From contig JABVXU010000056.1 in assembly GCA_013365365.1 (NCBI GenBank), positions 62,001 through 126,000 on the forward strand: a stretch of 64,000 bases of DNA, in the 5' to 3' direction. Shown here piece after piece: positions 1 through 23,120 of this stretch; position 1 is the first letter of the stretch; each line of letters begins with the position of its first letter. This stretch comes from Cruorifilaria tuberocauda (Eukaryota > Nematoda > Chromadorea > Rhabditida > Onchocercidae). The notes under the pieces are model-generated. The model did not search any database, was not told the DNA's origin, and saw nothing but the letters and a program-made list of their open reading frames with translations. The position numbers and the translations under genes were made by a program.

Positions 1-192
1 TAAAATATATTAAGTGGACTCTATTCACTTGTGTTTACGGGAACCTTTCCCAAGATTCCATGGAGCTTGAGTTTGAAGTAGCTTCAGTTAAATTAAAGTA
101 AAATAGATCTTAAGCGTGATGATTACACTTTTATCAGATTATATTATAAAGAGAAAGTAGAATCTACAGCTTTGATTCAATATAAGCTAAAT

Positions 193-264
193 TGTTTTAC
201 TTTAATTATCTCTAATCGTTTAATCACGGGGTGATTAAACAATCAGAGATAATTAAAGTAAACG
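193..264. repeat. near-perfect inverted repeat (hairpin)
   Basis: Two arms of about 34 bases (193-227 and 231-264) are reverse complements of each other with only a few mismatches, around a GGG centre at 228-230. The arms carry the words CTTTAATTATCTCT and AGAGATAATTAAAG. The transcript could form a long hairpin. It could be the core of a small inverted-repeat (MITE-like) element, a fold-back repeat, or a chance remnant. No transposase or clear target-site duplication is visible. Confidence 0.75.
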
Positions 265-356
265 TTTTGGTATATTAGCACAGAGGCGAAGTTAAAGTAG
301 CATATTAATTATTATTGATCAGTTGACTTTTTTTGGAATTTAGCGAGAGAGGAATA

Positions 357-517
357 AAAAGTGACAGAAAAAATAGGAAGAAAAAAGCGGAGAAGGTAAA
401 AAACAAAAGAAAAAAAGTGGAAGAAGAAATTAAAAGAAAAAGAAAAAAAGTAAAAAAATAAGTAAAAAAAGAAAAAAAGTAAAAAAATAAGTAAAAAAAA
501 GAAAAAAAGAAAAGGAA
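357..517. repeat. purine-rich low-complexity tract
   Basis: About 160 bases are almost entirely A and G on the + strand. Within them an AAGTAAAAAAATAAG-type unit recurs, best seen at about 446-510. The minus-strand reading frame here encodes only a Phe/Leu/Ser-rich artefact. This is simple sequence, not a gene. Confidence 0.85.
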
Positions 518-1065
518 TTCTACGTTCTTCACGTGCTGTCGTTTGGTGATAAAATATGATAAAAATTTGACTAAACTGATTTAAATTTTCATGAAATATC
601 TAAATTGTTAATTTTTTAATTTTTAAATTAAGCCAAAATTTGCATATATTTTAATTTTTTGGAATTTTATTTTCCGAGCATTTATCGATTAGCGGGCCTA
701 TTTAGCCAACGCATCATTTAAGCATCGATCATAGGTTATTGGGCGGTTGGTTGGTTGATTCGAATTCGTGTGGTATTTAGTTGGATTTAAATAGTTTGAG
801 TGGTATTTGAGGGAAAATAAACTAATTCTTGTATCAGTAATCAATGAAATTCTTAAATTACTTAAATTGATACAAAATTTGCATAAAATCAAATTATCAC
901 TTGAATCTCCATTTTTCCCTTCTTCCTTTTTCTCATCAAAACTCATGTAATATAATTTACAGCGAATATCTTGTAATTACATGCAATATACTTTATACGT
1001 AAATTAGTGAATGTTTTAGCTGGATTGAAGGAATTGAATCGTATTTTCGGATAAGTGTTGACGAG

Positions 1066-3348
1066 ATGGATCTATCAGAATATCAATTTGTATGTATTCA
1101 ATTAATTCTTTCACTTATTTCATTATTATTAGCAAATGTAATAACTTCCAACATTTTACAAAAAAATCTCTTTTTTTCCGTTAAAATTCATGTAATATCG
1201 TTTATGGAAGAGTTTAAATTTACATTTGATATAGTCAAATGCTTTAATCTAAAGCAGTATATTGCTGTTTAAGTTTCAATTTTAATAATCTTCAGGGAGC
1301 TGGTGATGCGGCGGAAATTAAAGCACAAATAAATGAGATCACTAATAGCGAAAGAGTCAAAAAATGGAAGGATGAACTTTTAAGTTTTTTTTCAGTGTCT
1401 ACAAAATTAGAAATTACAGAAAAGCGTGGAGTAACATTTTGTTGTACAGGATGTTAGCTTTGTAAAGTTACACTTTGGTTTCGATAAGAGAAAGCAGAAT
1501 ATTGTAAAATAATCATATTCTTCATTCACTGTATGGAAATGTTCGATTTTAGTTAAATATATTGAATTTTTTGTTACAGAAGAGACTCTCATCAGAGTTG
1601 CAGACCGCTCATGAAAATTCCCTGATTCTGATGAATGCCTATCAAGCGAAAGTAGAGAGAGCCGAGAAAGAGCGAGATTTTTTATCGACTAAAGTACAAG
1701 TTTTCCTACTTTATATGCTGAGTTCAGGGGGCAACCGTTTAAAGATTTTTCAAAAACCAAGAAAGGCATTCATCTAGGCACCCATACTTATTAAATTTTC
1801 AGTTAGCGATATTTGAGGCGAGACATAGTCGTATGGAGGAAGTGATAAAGGATTATGAAGAAAGAAATTCTAAGTTACAAAATTTTTTACTGGTATGTTG
1901 GATGTCGAGAATTGGAAAAGAAGATTATGACAACGATATCTTTTATTTTCTGCATTTTGAACATGAATCCTCATTATAATATTTTGTAGTCTTTATTCTT
2001 CTTGTTTTAAACAAGCTTGAGTAGGACATGGCATTTTATTAACTTTTTTAGCAGGCTGAAAATTATTAAGTTTTTTTTGATTTAAAATTTGAATTCGACT
2101 TCAGTTTTTAGTTTCACCTCTGCTTCTATTATCGAAAATTTGCTTAGGAAATGGCACTAACCGATCAACTCGAAAGACAAAAAAGACAGCTAAGAAATGT
2201 AGCAGAGGAAAAACTGCAAACTATAAAACAATTATGCTTTGTCAAAATGAATAAGACTAAGAGAATTGAAGAAATGTTTAAGAGGTCTGAAAATGAAGGA
2301 TTGGAAATGGCTGAAGGCCTGGAAAATGCGAAATCCAAAGAAATTGAACCGGCAGAATGTCGCAGTCGAATGGAGATCAAACTGAATACGCTTTTGAAGA
2401 AAGTAAAAGCTGAAATAGTGAAACCAAATTATGAGTGGTTGGGAGAAGAAAGTAAACGAGATGTTATACTTACTTTTGAAAAGATTATCAAAACGATTCT
2501 TAAAAAAAAAGTTAGTTTTCAAGATTTGGCTGAAGGGATTGCACATGTGCGCGAAGAAATGGATAAAAATGAGGTTTGCAATTTTTCTTCATTACCTAAT
2601 ATTCAGTAACACATTTATGTAAGACAAGTGGAATATATATTGATTCAAACAGTGTAATGAAATCAATTAAAAAAATTTCAATTGGCAGAGCAGGGAATGC
2701 AGCATGATAAAAGGGGAAGCTTTTCAGCTTGTGTCGAAAATATATTTTCTTTTTATAACTTGAAAGCGAGATTTCATCATATCAAGGCATTTTATATTTC
2801 AGGTTTTCATTGCAGAAATGGGGGCAGTAGTAGAATTAATAGTGGAAAAATTTCATATCAAGCAAATGAAAGAAATTGATAGAATTAGCCATAAAATCAT
2901 GAGATCTTTGGAAAATATTGAACAGGTAATCACTTCTGAAATTACAAAAATTTGTTTTAAAGAGAAGAATGATGATAACGTTTTTCGTAATGAGATATTC
3001 TAAGTTCATCGCTTTTAAAAATTATTGACCAACTTTTTACTAATTCTCACAGAGAATTTTAACATTTGCGCAGTAACCCAGGATATCCTCATTTACTAAT
3101 GAATATGAGTTAACTTAAAATAAAGACTGGAATCTAATTTTTCGATAAAAATTTGGAAATGGCTTTTATTTTAGAAAGTCAACAACAAAGTGAAGCGTAT
3201 GGATGAAGTGGTCGGTTTGCTTCGTATAATTCATAATGAACAGAATAACTTTGCAGTAACTGAAGATAGGATTAATGGTATGGTGGAAGATATTCTTAGC
3301 ACAATTGGAAACATCAGAAATATTCAGGGCATGAATATGAAAAAATGA
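1066..3348 (+). CDS. coiled-coil protein of unknown family (about 361 aa, 7 exons)
   Basis: I do not recognise the family. Proposed exons are 1066-1089, 1296-1430, 1580-1693, 1803-1892, 2148-2573, 2803-2925 and 3175-3348. Every junction is phase 0, and all pieces share one style: Glu/Lys/Arg-rich, helical, with heptad-like spacing and few prolines or glycines. The largest exon (142 codons) runs from the EMALTDQLERQKRQL segment to EEMDKNE. The protein ends in NMKK and TGA. No signal peptide, membrane helix or catalytic motif is visible; a structural or cytoskeletal, centrosomal or chromosome-associated role would fit but is inference only. The first exon is just eight codons, so the true 5' end may lie further upstream. 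The donor after 1430 (GTAACA) is weak, and a further small exon near 2689-2740 cannot be excluded. Confidence is high that this is a real coding locus and moderate for the exact model. Confidence 0.65.
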
Positions 3349-6155
3349 AGATGAAGTCTTTGAACAATGAAAATTGGCTACAGGTGCATGAAAAATCAAA
3401 TTTTTTTTTCATATTTTTCTAAAATTTTGTTTCTTTTCACTTACTTAAGGCGTTAACTCATGGACTCATGGAATCATAACCATGAGACCTAACTCATGGA
3501 ATCTTTTCAAATTCGTTAAAAAACCAATTATTTTTCGCTTTTATTGTCTAATAATATTCAATTTTGTATAGTTATTTTTCTAATTTTATTTATTTGTTTT
3601 TGTTAATTCTATATTGCGATTTTTTAAAGCTTCCGTGTTTCGAATTTTTGGCTTTTCCGCTTTTTTCAGTTTTTTGAAGTTTTTCCTTCATTTAAATGAA
3701 GAAATAAAATGATTTTTCAAGACCTCAGTGGTGCATTCTATTATCGTTTATGCTTTCGCTTTCCTCCGTCATCTACTATAGAAATTGTATATGAAAATAA
3801 TACAGTTCTTATTAAAAGGTAATATGGGAGAAAATCTTTCAGCTTGAATTCCGATATTCAAAAAATGTAGAGCAGGGATTCACAAATGTAAAATTTAAAA
3901 AGCATAATAATGCAGGAAATCAAATATTTCAAGGAATGTAAGTGGAGGAAATGTTTTCAAAAGATTTAAAAATGATTCAGTATTATTCTAAAGATGTGAT
4001 GCAAAATAAAGAAGATTAAAAATTTAAAAGTAAATTATTGAATTTGCAATGATTCCAATGGTGATAAATTTGTCCGTCGTTTTAACTGCTCGGAATTTTA
4101 CGCATTTGAATTTCAATTTATGAATTCGTCGTCGTCGTATTTAATTAAGCAATTTTACTTCAATAGGTGTTCCATCTTTCGTTAAGATTAGCAGAAGCAA
4201 CAGCAATTTCAGCTAAAAAAATAACTCTGATACGTTGAAACGATTTTTAAAACACTCCAATTTTTCATCGTGTTATCAAAAAACTGTGAAAGGAAAAGAG
4301 TGATCGATGAATGCAAATTGATAGATCGGCAAAATGTTATTAAAACAATACATCAAAATTTTTTTTAAATTACTTTCTGAGTTCAAATAAATGTCTAAAA
4401 CAAACATCCATAGGTTAAATATCCGTAAATCGAAATAGGTATCTTAATAAACATTCACAGGTCAAAGTAAATATCCGAAGTAAAATTGGGAGCTTCAAAA
4501 TTTATTCATTTAAAAAAGAAAAAACTTCGAGAAATTGAAAATAAAATAATTTCCGATCTGTCAACTTTTGCTATGAAACAAAAATAATATTTCAGAGAAT
4601 ATATGAAGTGCATAGTGTCTATTCAACACAATTAACGAATTCATCAGAAGTGTTATGTGATAAGATACGCTTCCAAACATTTTGATATAAAAGCGATGAA
4701 AAGCCGAAAATTGCAACTAATTCAACTGAAAAAAACGAATCGATTCCAATTCCTGCGAATTTTCATAGAATAAGTCAAACGTAATGATAAGTTTTACATT
4801 ATTAGCATATTAATTTCCCATATCAACTAGTATAATTGAAACTATTCGTGTATTAGCAAAATTGAAAAATGTGTTTTGAAATTAGTGGTTATGTTTCGAA
4901 GTGATGAGCAACTGTTAACAATTCTTGACAAAATGATTCCTTTAGCAGAATTAGCATTAGGTTAACTGCAATTGCATGGAATAATTAAGTACCTCAAAAT
5001 GATACATTAAGCCGAGCGATGATCCTTCCGATTTTTGTTTCTGAATATGCAAATCGTTTTGTTACAGGTGCAACTCATTTTGATTATTTTCATCTGGCAC
5101 TCGTTTGTTTGGTTATTTCATCTGATTATGATACTGATAAGAGAAACGGATCTCGTTGCTATGCTGAACTAAAAGATGCAACCGTTGTCAGCATGTGATC
5201 CACCTAATGACCCATATTTATTTCATCATTTTACGTAATAAAATTATTATAACGATCAGTTAACTCCCACCTTATCATTTCTATCTTATTTTCTTCAAAT
5301 TTTGAAACCTCTAGAAATGTCATTTTTTCTTGCAATCATTTTGGAAAATGAAGTTACTAAGTTTTCAAAAATGGAAAATTTGATTTTTACATTACTTATT
5401 ACAATAGAGAAATTACCTACTGTAGTAAGTTAATTTAGCAATAAAGATAATAGTAAATGCAATACGAGCGATAATACAATACTCTTATAATAATAAGGTT
5501 AGTAATATTAGTAGTAATATTAAATGGTGATAAAAACGCCGCGAAAATGATATATAAAGTTAAATCATGGATTTTTTAAGATAGCTAATATGTCATGTCG
5601 TAACATTTCATTGATTATCTGTTGTAATACTTCTCTCCCTTTTTTTTCATTTTGTTTATCTTTGACTTATTAAATCGTATCTTTCTACTTTCGTTTGATA
5701 AAATTAGAATGAAAGAGCAGTAAGATATTACTCAGTAAGGTATCACAGTAAAGTAATACTTTATTTTTCTTCTATTACAAGCTTATTATTAGTCCCTTTT
5801 TTGGTTAACCTATATGGAGATATCATTAATATCTTTATTCAATCATATCAAATAATATATAAGACTGAACGACATAATGATGCGAAATAAAGATTATTTG
5901 AAAGTATTAGGAATAAAAATGATTGATAAGAAATTTCCAAAAAGAGTGAAAATTATCATTTGTTTAATTTTAGAAACATTTAAAAAAAAAAGCGCTAATT
6001 TATTTCAATCATGCAATTAAGTATTCAAATAGACTAAAGAAAGTGATTTATCTACTACATCACATTAAACATTGAAAAAAAGATTTGATAAGATCAGTGA
6101 TTGCATGTGATTATATTATGATATTATTTCTCTTATCAATTCTTATTGAAGCAGG
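3349..6155. other. intergenic region upstream of the collagen gene
   Basis: This is A+T-rich, with stops in all frames and no recognisable exons. It separates two rightward genes. Six TGATAA/TTATCA motifs occur in the last kilobase (see the promoter entry). I saw no RNA gene. Confidence 0.6.
5135..6155 (+). promoter_or_regulatory. putative collagen promoter with GATA motifs and a leader acceptor
   Basis: TGATAA or its complement TTATCA occurs at 5135, 5272, 5528, 5924, 6086 and 6133, denser than base composition alone would suggest. GATA factors drive hypodermal collagen genes in Caenorhabditis (established knowledge). Directly before the start codon the sequence TTCTTATTGAAGCAG ends at 6154, leaving one base before ATG at 6156, which looks like a spliced-leader acceptor. 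The assignment as promoter is inference from position and motifs. Confidence 0.45.
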
Positions 6156-8394
6156 ATGTTGAAAACGAAGAATATTTTGATTAGTACATGTGGTATCGGA
6201 GCTGCTACAATGTTTTGTTTAATTGTTGCCGTTACTCATATAATCAATGAAATGCAATTGATAGAAAATGAACTTAATATCGAAATCGAGGCATTCAAAG
6301 TGATCATATTTTGTAATTATCATTTCAAGTTTGACTTAGTTTTAACAGCTATTAAAAAGATGATAAGGTAGACTGAGAATTTACCTGGATTGAGAATTTA
6401 CCCGAATACAATAGGAAAATACGGAGGAAATAATAAAACTTCATGAATGAAAAACTTTAATTATTTAAAATTTTATTCCAATTTATTCTAATGAAAATAT
6501 TGTTGTATTTTAAGCTGAGAGCAAGGGATCTTTGGAAAGATATGATGTCGTACAATGTTAGCTATCGCCAACGTCGACAATATTCTGGTGATGATGGTTC
6601 AGATACTACTGGACCATCATTTACTGAAGAACCCGGTGGATTTTCCAGACCACCTAATTACTCTGGAAGAGAATCATTTGGTGGAGATAGAGAAGGTATA
6701 ATATGTTGAAATTTTGAGTAATCGTACCATAAAGCTGAATGCTATCAATCATATATTTCTGGCTTATGTGTAGAAAATTATCAATTGTCTAATGGTTTTT
6801 ATCAATAATTATGAAAAGGCCCCAAAAATTTAATAGTTTTCTGTAAAATTCTATAGAAGATTATGGGAAGAGTTACAACAAGATGCAAAATAAGATTTAG
6901 ATCGATTCAAAAGTTTTTTTATTAATCATTACCTAACTTATTGTTATATTTGGTTAGTTATGAAATAAATTTGGCATCCTTTACAATGGTTCATTTGTGA
7001 TATGAAATATTTTTTTGGTATATTATCATTGAATTTCATATACATATATACAGATAAGAACTTTGAATTAAAAAAGAAATTAATTCTGTTCTTCGTATAC
7101 TGTAAAAATAGGATACCGAAACTGTTTCAATAAATTTTAGGCGGAGACGCTAATAGGGAAAATTTGTGTCCACCGGGACCACCAGGACCACGAGGTCCAA
7201 ATGGTATGGATGGCGTGGATGGTATGGATGGGATGGTACTTTTTTTCAATTATTAAAATTTTTTTTCAATTCATTAAAATAAATTGAGAATAGAACTCTG
7301 CAATCATTTCTCTGTAAAATTAATCAGTAAGTTTCCATGACAGTTGGAATAATTTTAAGATATTTAGTAGGTTGTTTTGAAGTAAATTAGTAATTTGCTG
7401 CCATATATGTACTCAATATCTCCAAAAGAGATGCAAAGTTCAGGATGCTCCGAATGGTCCAGATACAAACGATGTAAAAGGATTGTTACAACAGTATGAA
7501 AGTTGTTTTTATTGTCCACCTGGTCCAGCAGGTCAACCTGGTCCACCAGGTCGTCCTGGACCGCGAGGGATGCGTGGCTCTCATGGCCGAAGCGGTGCAA
7601 ATGGTCACGATGGTCAACCAGGTCTTCCAGGACAGGTAAAGAATAATTTTTTAGTTACCTAATTTTTTTTCAAATTCTCTTTCATGAATTAATAATTTTC
7701 GCAATACTTGCTTAATGCAATCGATCGATCAAACTTATTAATGTATGATTGTATCAGGTTTTGAGTTTCAATACAATATCAAAATTCAAATTTTTAGATG
7801 GGTCCAGATGGGCCACCTGGACCAGTGGGTGAAGAGGGATCACAAGGTGAACCAGGTGATGACATAGAGCAAGTTGTAGGAGTTCCAGGTCCAAAAGGAG
7901 AGCCGGGTCCTCCTGGTCCACCTGGTGAGCCGGGAGATGTAGGTGAACCTGGTCAACCGGGTCTTGAGGGACCACCCGGAGAACGGGGACCTGATGGTGA
8001 AAAAGGAGAAGACGGCGAAGAGGTAATGAACACTCAACCATTTACTAAACTAATTTTACACTTCCTACTCGATACTTTATTTATGTCGTCGATCAGTTCA
8101 GCATAAAACTACAGAACTGTATTGAATTTGACTTCATTTATAGCAAATTTACAATGAATTAATGGAAGTTATGGCATATCCTTAAACGTTGAAATATTAA
8201 GATAAATGGATTTCATATTTTGATTGAATTCATCTACATTTTAGGGTGAGCGAGGTGACCACGGGGAAGAAGGAATGCCGGGAAGTGACGCGGAATATTG
8301 TCCATGTCCCAGTAGAAGCAGAATTATTGACGGCCAGCCAGGTCAGGCCGGTAGAATAAACGAAGGGCATTCACCTGGCTCAGAATACAAATGA
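6156..8394 (+). CDS. cuticle collagen (about 328 aa, 6 exons)
   Basis: This is a secreted structural protein of the nematode cuticle, made by the hypodermis and assembled as trimers. Exons are 6156-6299, 6515-6695, 7141-7235, 7444-7635, 7798-8022 and 8245-8394, with all phases joining. Residues 1-48 hold an N-terminal hydrophobic segment typical of cuticle collagens, followed by the conserved stretch [15 protein letters not shown] at about residues 66-69 is a subtilisin-like (BLI-4 type) processing site. Gly-X-Y triplets run in blocks broken by cysteine motifs: [12 protein letters not shown], then [12 protein letters not shown], then EYCPCPSR before the C-terminal tail. The last Gly-X-Y block is rich in Glu and Asp. 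An AATAAA at 8517-8522 lies about 120 bases after the stop. The exon 2 acceptor (TATTTTAAG) is slightly atypical but is the only one giving the conserved frame. Membership of the cuticle collagen family is secure; I cannot name the orthologue. Confidence 0.92.
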
Positions 8395-11300
8395 TTTATT
8401 ATGCTAGAAGATAATCAATTAAGCAAATTAATCTAAAAATGATCCCATTAAGTTTGATTCAATTCACTTTAATTAAATTTCGTCTCATCAATTACCAAAT
8501 TTGAATAATTCGGGCAAATAAATTTTTATGCAAACGTAATATAAGTAAGATGAATAAGATTATATATTTCGATCACTTTTATAAAATTATACCTGCTAAC
8601 AATCATTTTCACCAGATAATATTCGATTATGTTCAGCCAAACGAGCTGCTGTTAAGCATAATTATCCTCTATTCTCTAAATTAAATGTCTTAACTATAAT
8701 CATTTTGATTCATTAATCTTCAAAAAATACTATTCGATCCTTCCTAAATAAAGATCAAATCAAAATAAATTTATTTTTATTTTTAATCGAAATTAAATTT
8801 TCAACCTTTCGATAACGATAAAGCATGAATGCACGAATTACGCAATAAACGACAACTTTTATCCGCTTCCTCATCTTCCTTAAATATTAACTTATTTATA
8901 AAACAGCCAACTTAAAGCTAAACTTCCTGCTTTTTTGAGAAAAAAAGAATGCTTGATTGAAGTATTACCATTATATCGAAATATCAGATGAAAATAGAGA
9001 TAATCAAAGCTTATAAACTTTCTTTCATTGTGCGATTCAATGTTCCAGTTATTTTTCCATGTCGATATTTTGTTGTCAGACAGATCTGTGAATGAATTTT
9101 TGTGATCATTCACATTTTTCAAACGTTTTAGAGCACCTTTGATGCGAAAGAAGAACAGCTCTGAAATACTTTCCTTATTTATTGCTTAATATTGCACACT
9201 CAATTACTTATCAATAGGTAATGACAAGAAAAAAAGCATAAAATTTGATATAAGTGACAAATGTAAATTAAAATTCAATAAGAAATAAATATTCCTTAAA
9301 TGAATGGATCTTTTTGATGTTCTAATAATACTTACATTGATCGCTATAGAAAAGATGAATTCAGTAACAGACATGATTAACTGTGTGTCAAATATATCAC
9401 CTGACCACAAACTACTTACTGCATAAGTAGTTGATAGGATAATCAGTAATAGTGAAATGAAGAATCATGGCCAAATGAAATTAATTTGCATCTAAAAATG
9501 ATGCATTATTTTTAAAAAATATCATGTTCTTACAAAAATATCAAAATAAAATTACAAATGCTAAATGAAAATTTTTACTATCAATCAAATTTTAGTTATT
9601 ACCATTTTGAGTAGTACCACTCAGATATTGAATGGGATTATGAGTTAATTCTTGACTACTACTATCCTGAATCATAATTAAGTATGAACAACAAACATAT
9701 CATATCAACATACTCTCATCTGATATGCCACGCTATTTGTATTTGTAAAATAGTCCAAGCTAAATGAATGCGATATTTCCACTAGTAAAACAGACGAAAA
9801 GATTTAATCAGTTACCTTTCTTGTTCATCATCAAAGAACAAATACTTTAAGGAATTAAATAAAAAACGTCAAAAATTTTAAGTATTTAAATGACTCCATA
9901 GAATAGCACAACTGAGAGAGTTAAATTTATCAAAGAAACAATTAATATCGTTATAGCAAGAGCAAATAATGCTGAAATATTAATTAACATAATAAATACT
10001 TGCTTCTTTTACTTTCTTCAGTTTGGAATTTAGAGAGAAAAGTGAGAATGGATTTTAATTGATGCCAAGTATAAGACTTATCTTTTGTAGGATAAACTTC
10101 TTTATAGTAAATTTAGGTTTGATTGATTGACATAGCAGCGATAATTTCTAAATACGATTACTACTTCATGTTTAATACGTCAAGCTTTACTAATAGATTA
10201 AAAATTCACATTTATGAATGCAGCAGAATAATTTTAGTTCAGAATACAAACTACAAAAATTAGATTTGATTTTAATTTTTCAATCAAATCTCATAAGCAA
10301 AAATGAAATGAGAGTAAAAATCAAAAATGCTAACGTTTAACGAAAAAATTTCAAAATAACTCCGACTTGATTCATTTCTTGAATATGAGAAAGAAAACAA
10401 AATAAGCAATATGCACTTGCCCATTGTGATAACGTTAAGGACAATAAATTCTAGAATTTGAAGAATGTATTATCTCTACTTATTAATTATAGAAACTATA
10501 TCATTTTACTCAATTTATTAATATGTCAACCTGATGGGAATCTTAATTTAATGTATTAATTATTACTTGATAAAAATATAAAGCTCACAATATTCCATGA
10601 AGCGATGATAATCGTTGAACTATGCAAACAATCCATTAGATAGTCGATCGATCAATCAATCAATCAATCAATCATTCGTGATACTTGATACTAAAACTCT
10701 CACATGCATAAGGATGCTGAAACCATGTTATATATGGATTTATACTTGAATGAAGTTGTTTTTCCATTATAGCAAAAAATTTGCATACTAACCTAGCAAC
10801 TGTCATATACCAGTGCTGTACTAATACAACAATATTCAATGCGAAGAATCATCAAAAGATGTGAAAAAGGAAATTAAAGAGAGAGAAAGAGAAGGAGAGA
10901 AAAAAGCGAACGAACATAAGTTGTTAGATAGACTTACCTTGCATTTCGTTACTTCCCTAGTAATGTCTAGCTACTACGCATTTTTGATTTCTTAAACTTC
11001 AACTTTCAATAGAACTGACGCTCCTCAAAGCAATAAAATTTATTTCGAAATCTGATTCACGATTCCACACATCTCACTTGTTTGTAAGGGTATAAGCAAC
11101 TCGACTATTTTAAACTGAAATCAGGTCTGCTTGCAAGCCTAATGAACAAAATTGGAAAAGCATTTGAACCACCTTTTAGCCTTCCAAAAACTTTTAGTAG
11201 TACCGATATGCATTCGGTCAATGGTATCCGAAACTACTTATTTTATAGGGATATTCCACTTATAAGCTTCAACACAGGAATCTGATGACATGAAAGTGAA

Positions 11301-12013
11301 AAAGAGCATTAAAATATATATGTTTGGAATAATTTTGAAGTTGCTAGAAATATGGTGAAAGAGATTCAATGGAAAATTTTTATTGTGCACAAAGAAGATG
11401 AATGAATACAATAATAGACTGCTTTTATTTTACATAAAAGGATAGGGCACTGTGAACATAACGAAAAAAGGTAATGCATTTAATTAATCTTCAGAATAAC
11501 ACAACGCTGACACTAACACATGATGCGCTGTATAATACAAACAAGCACTGCAAATAAAAAGAAGAAATGATCACAATTTTAACACATATTATTCCTATAG
11601 CGACTATACGAAGTGGATAAGAATCAGAAGAGAAATGAAGTAACTACTACCATTTTATTATTCAAATACGATTTCCAAAAAGCTTTAAAAATTTCAGAAA
11701 CTTCGGTATTCGAAAATTGTAATAAAAAGACTGCAAATTCAGAAAAGGCTTCCTTATCAAAGCAGATTTCACGTTTAAGAAATCTGCTTAATATCATCCG
11801 AAAATTTCAAATGCCTTCTGCAACGTAATGAAATAGATGATGAACGCCAATTTTCTCATATCCCCTTCCAAAAAATGAACATGACAAGAGATAATAAATA
11901 AAGAGTGAAATAATTTCGGTTATCAACAATAAGAACCAACGCTCGTTACTATAAAACCAATTTTAAAATAAACAAAAAAACCAATACTTCACATTGAAAC
12001 GGAAATATTATGA
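8395..12013. other. gene-free stretch between collagen and clathrin 3' ends
   Basis: The flanking genes converge here. The collagen 3' end with AATAAA at 8517-8522 is at the left. A TTTATT (AATAAA on the minus strand) at 11654-11659 is a possible clathrin polyadenylation signal. A short tetranucleotide repeat lies at 10644-10676. I found no conserved exon or RNA gene; the largest frame (11613-11828) looks random. Confidence 0.6.
10644..10676. repeat. (ATCA)n microsatellite
   Basis: About eight copies of the tetranucleotide ATCA follow a GATCGATC start. Simple sequence repeat in intergenic DNA. Confidence 0.9.

Positions 12014-23120
<11,107 letters not shown>

Noticed and set aside
305..532. 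75-aa Phe-rich minus-strand frame
   Set aside because: It is the complement of the purine-rich low-complexity tract.
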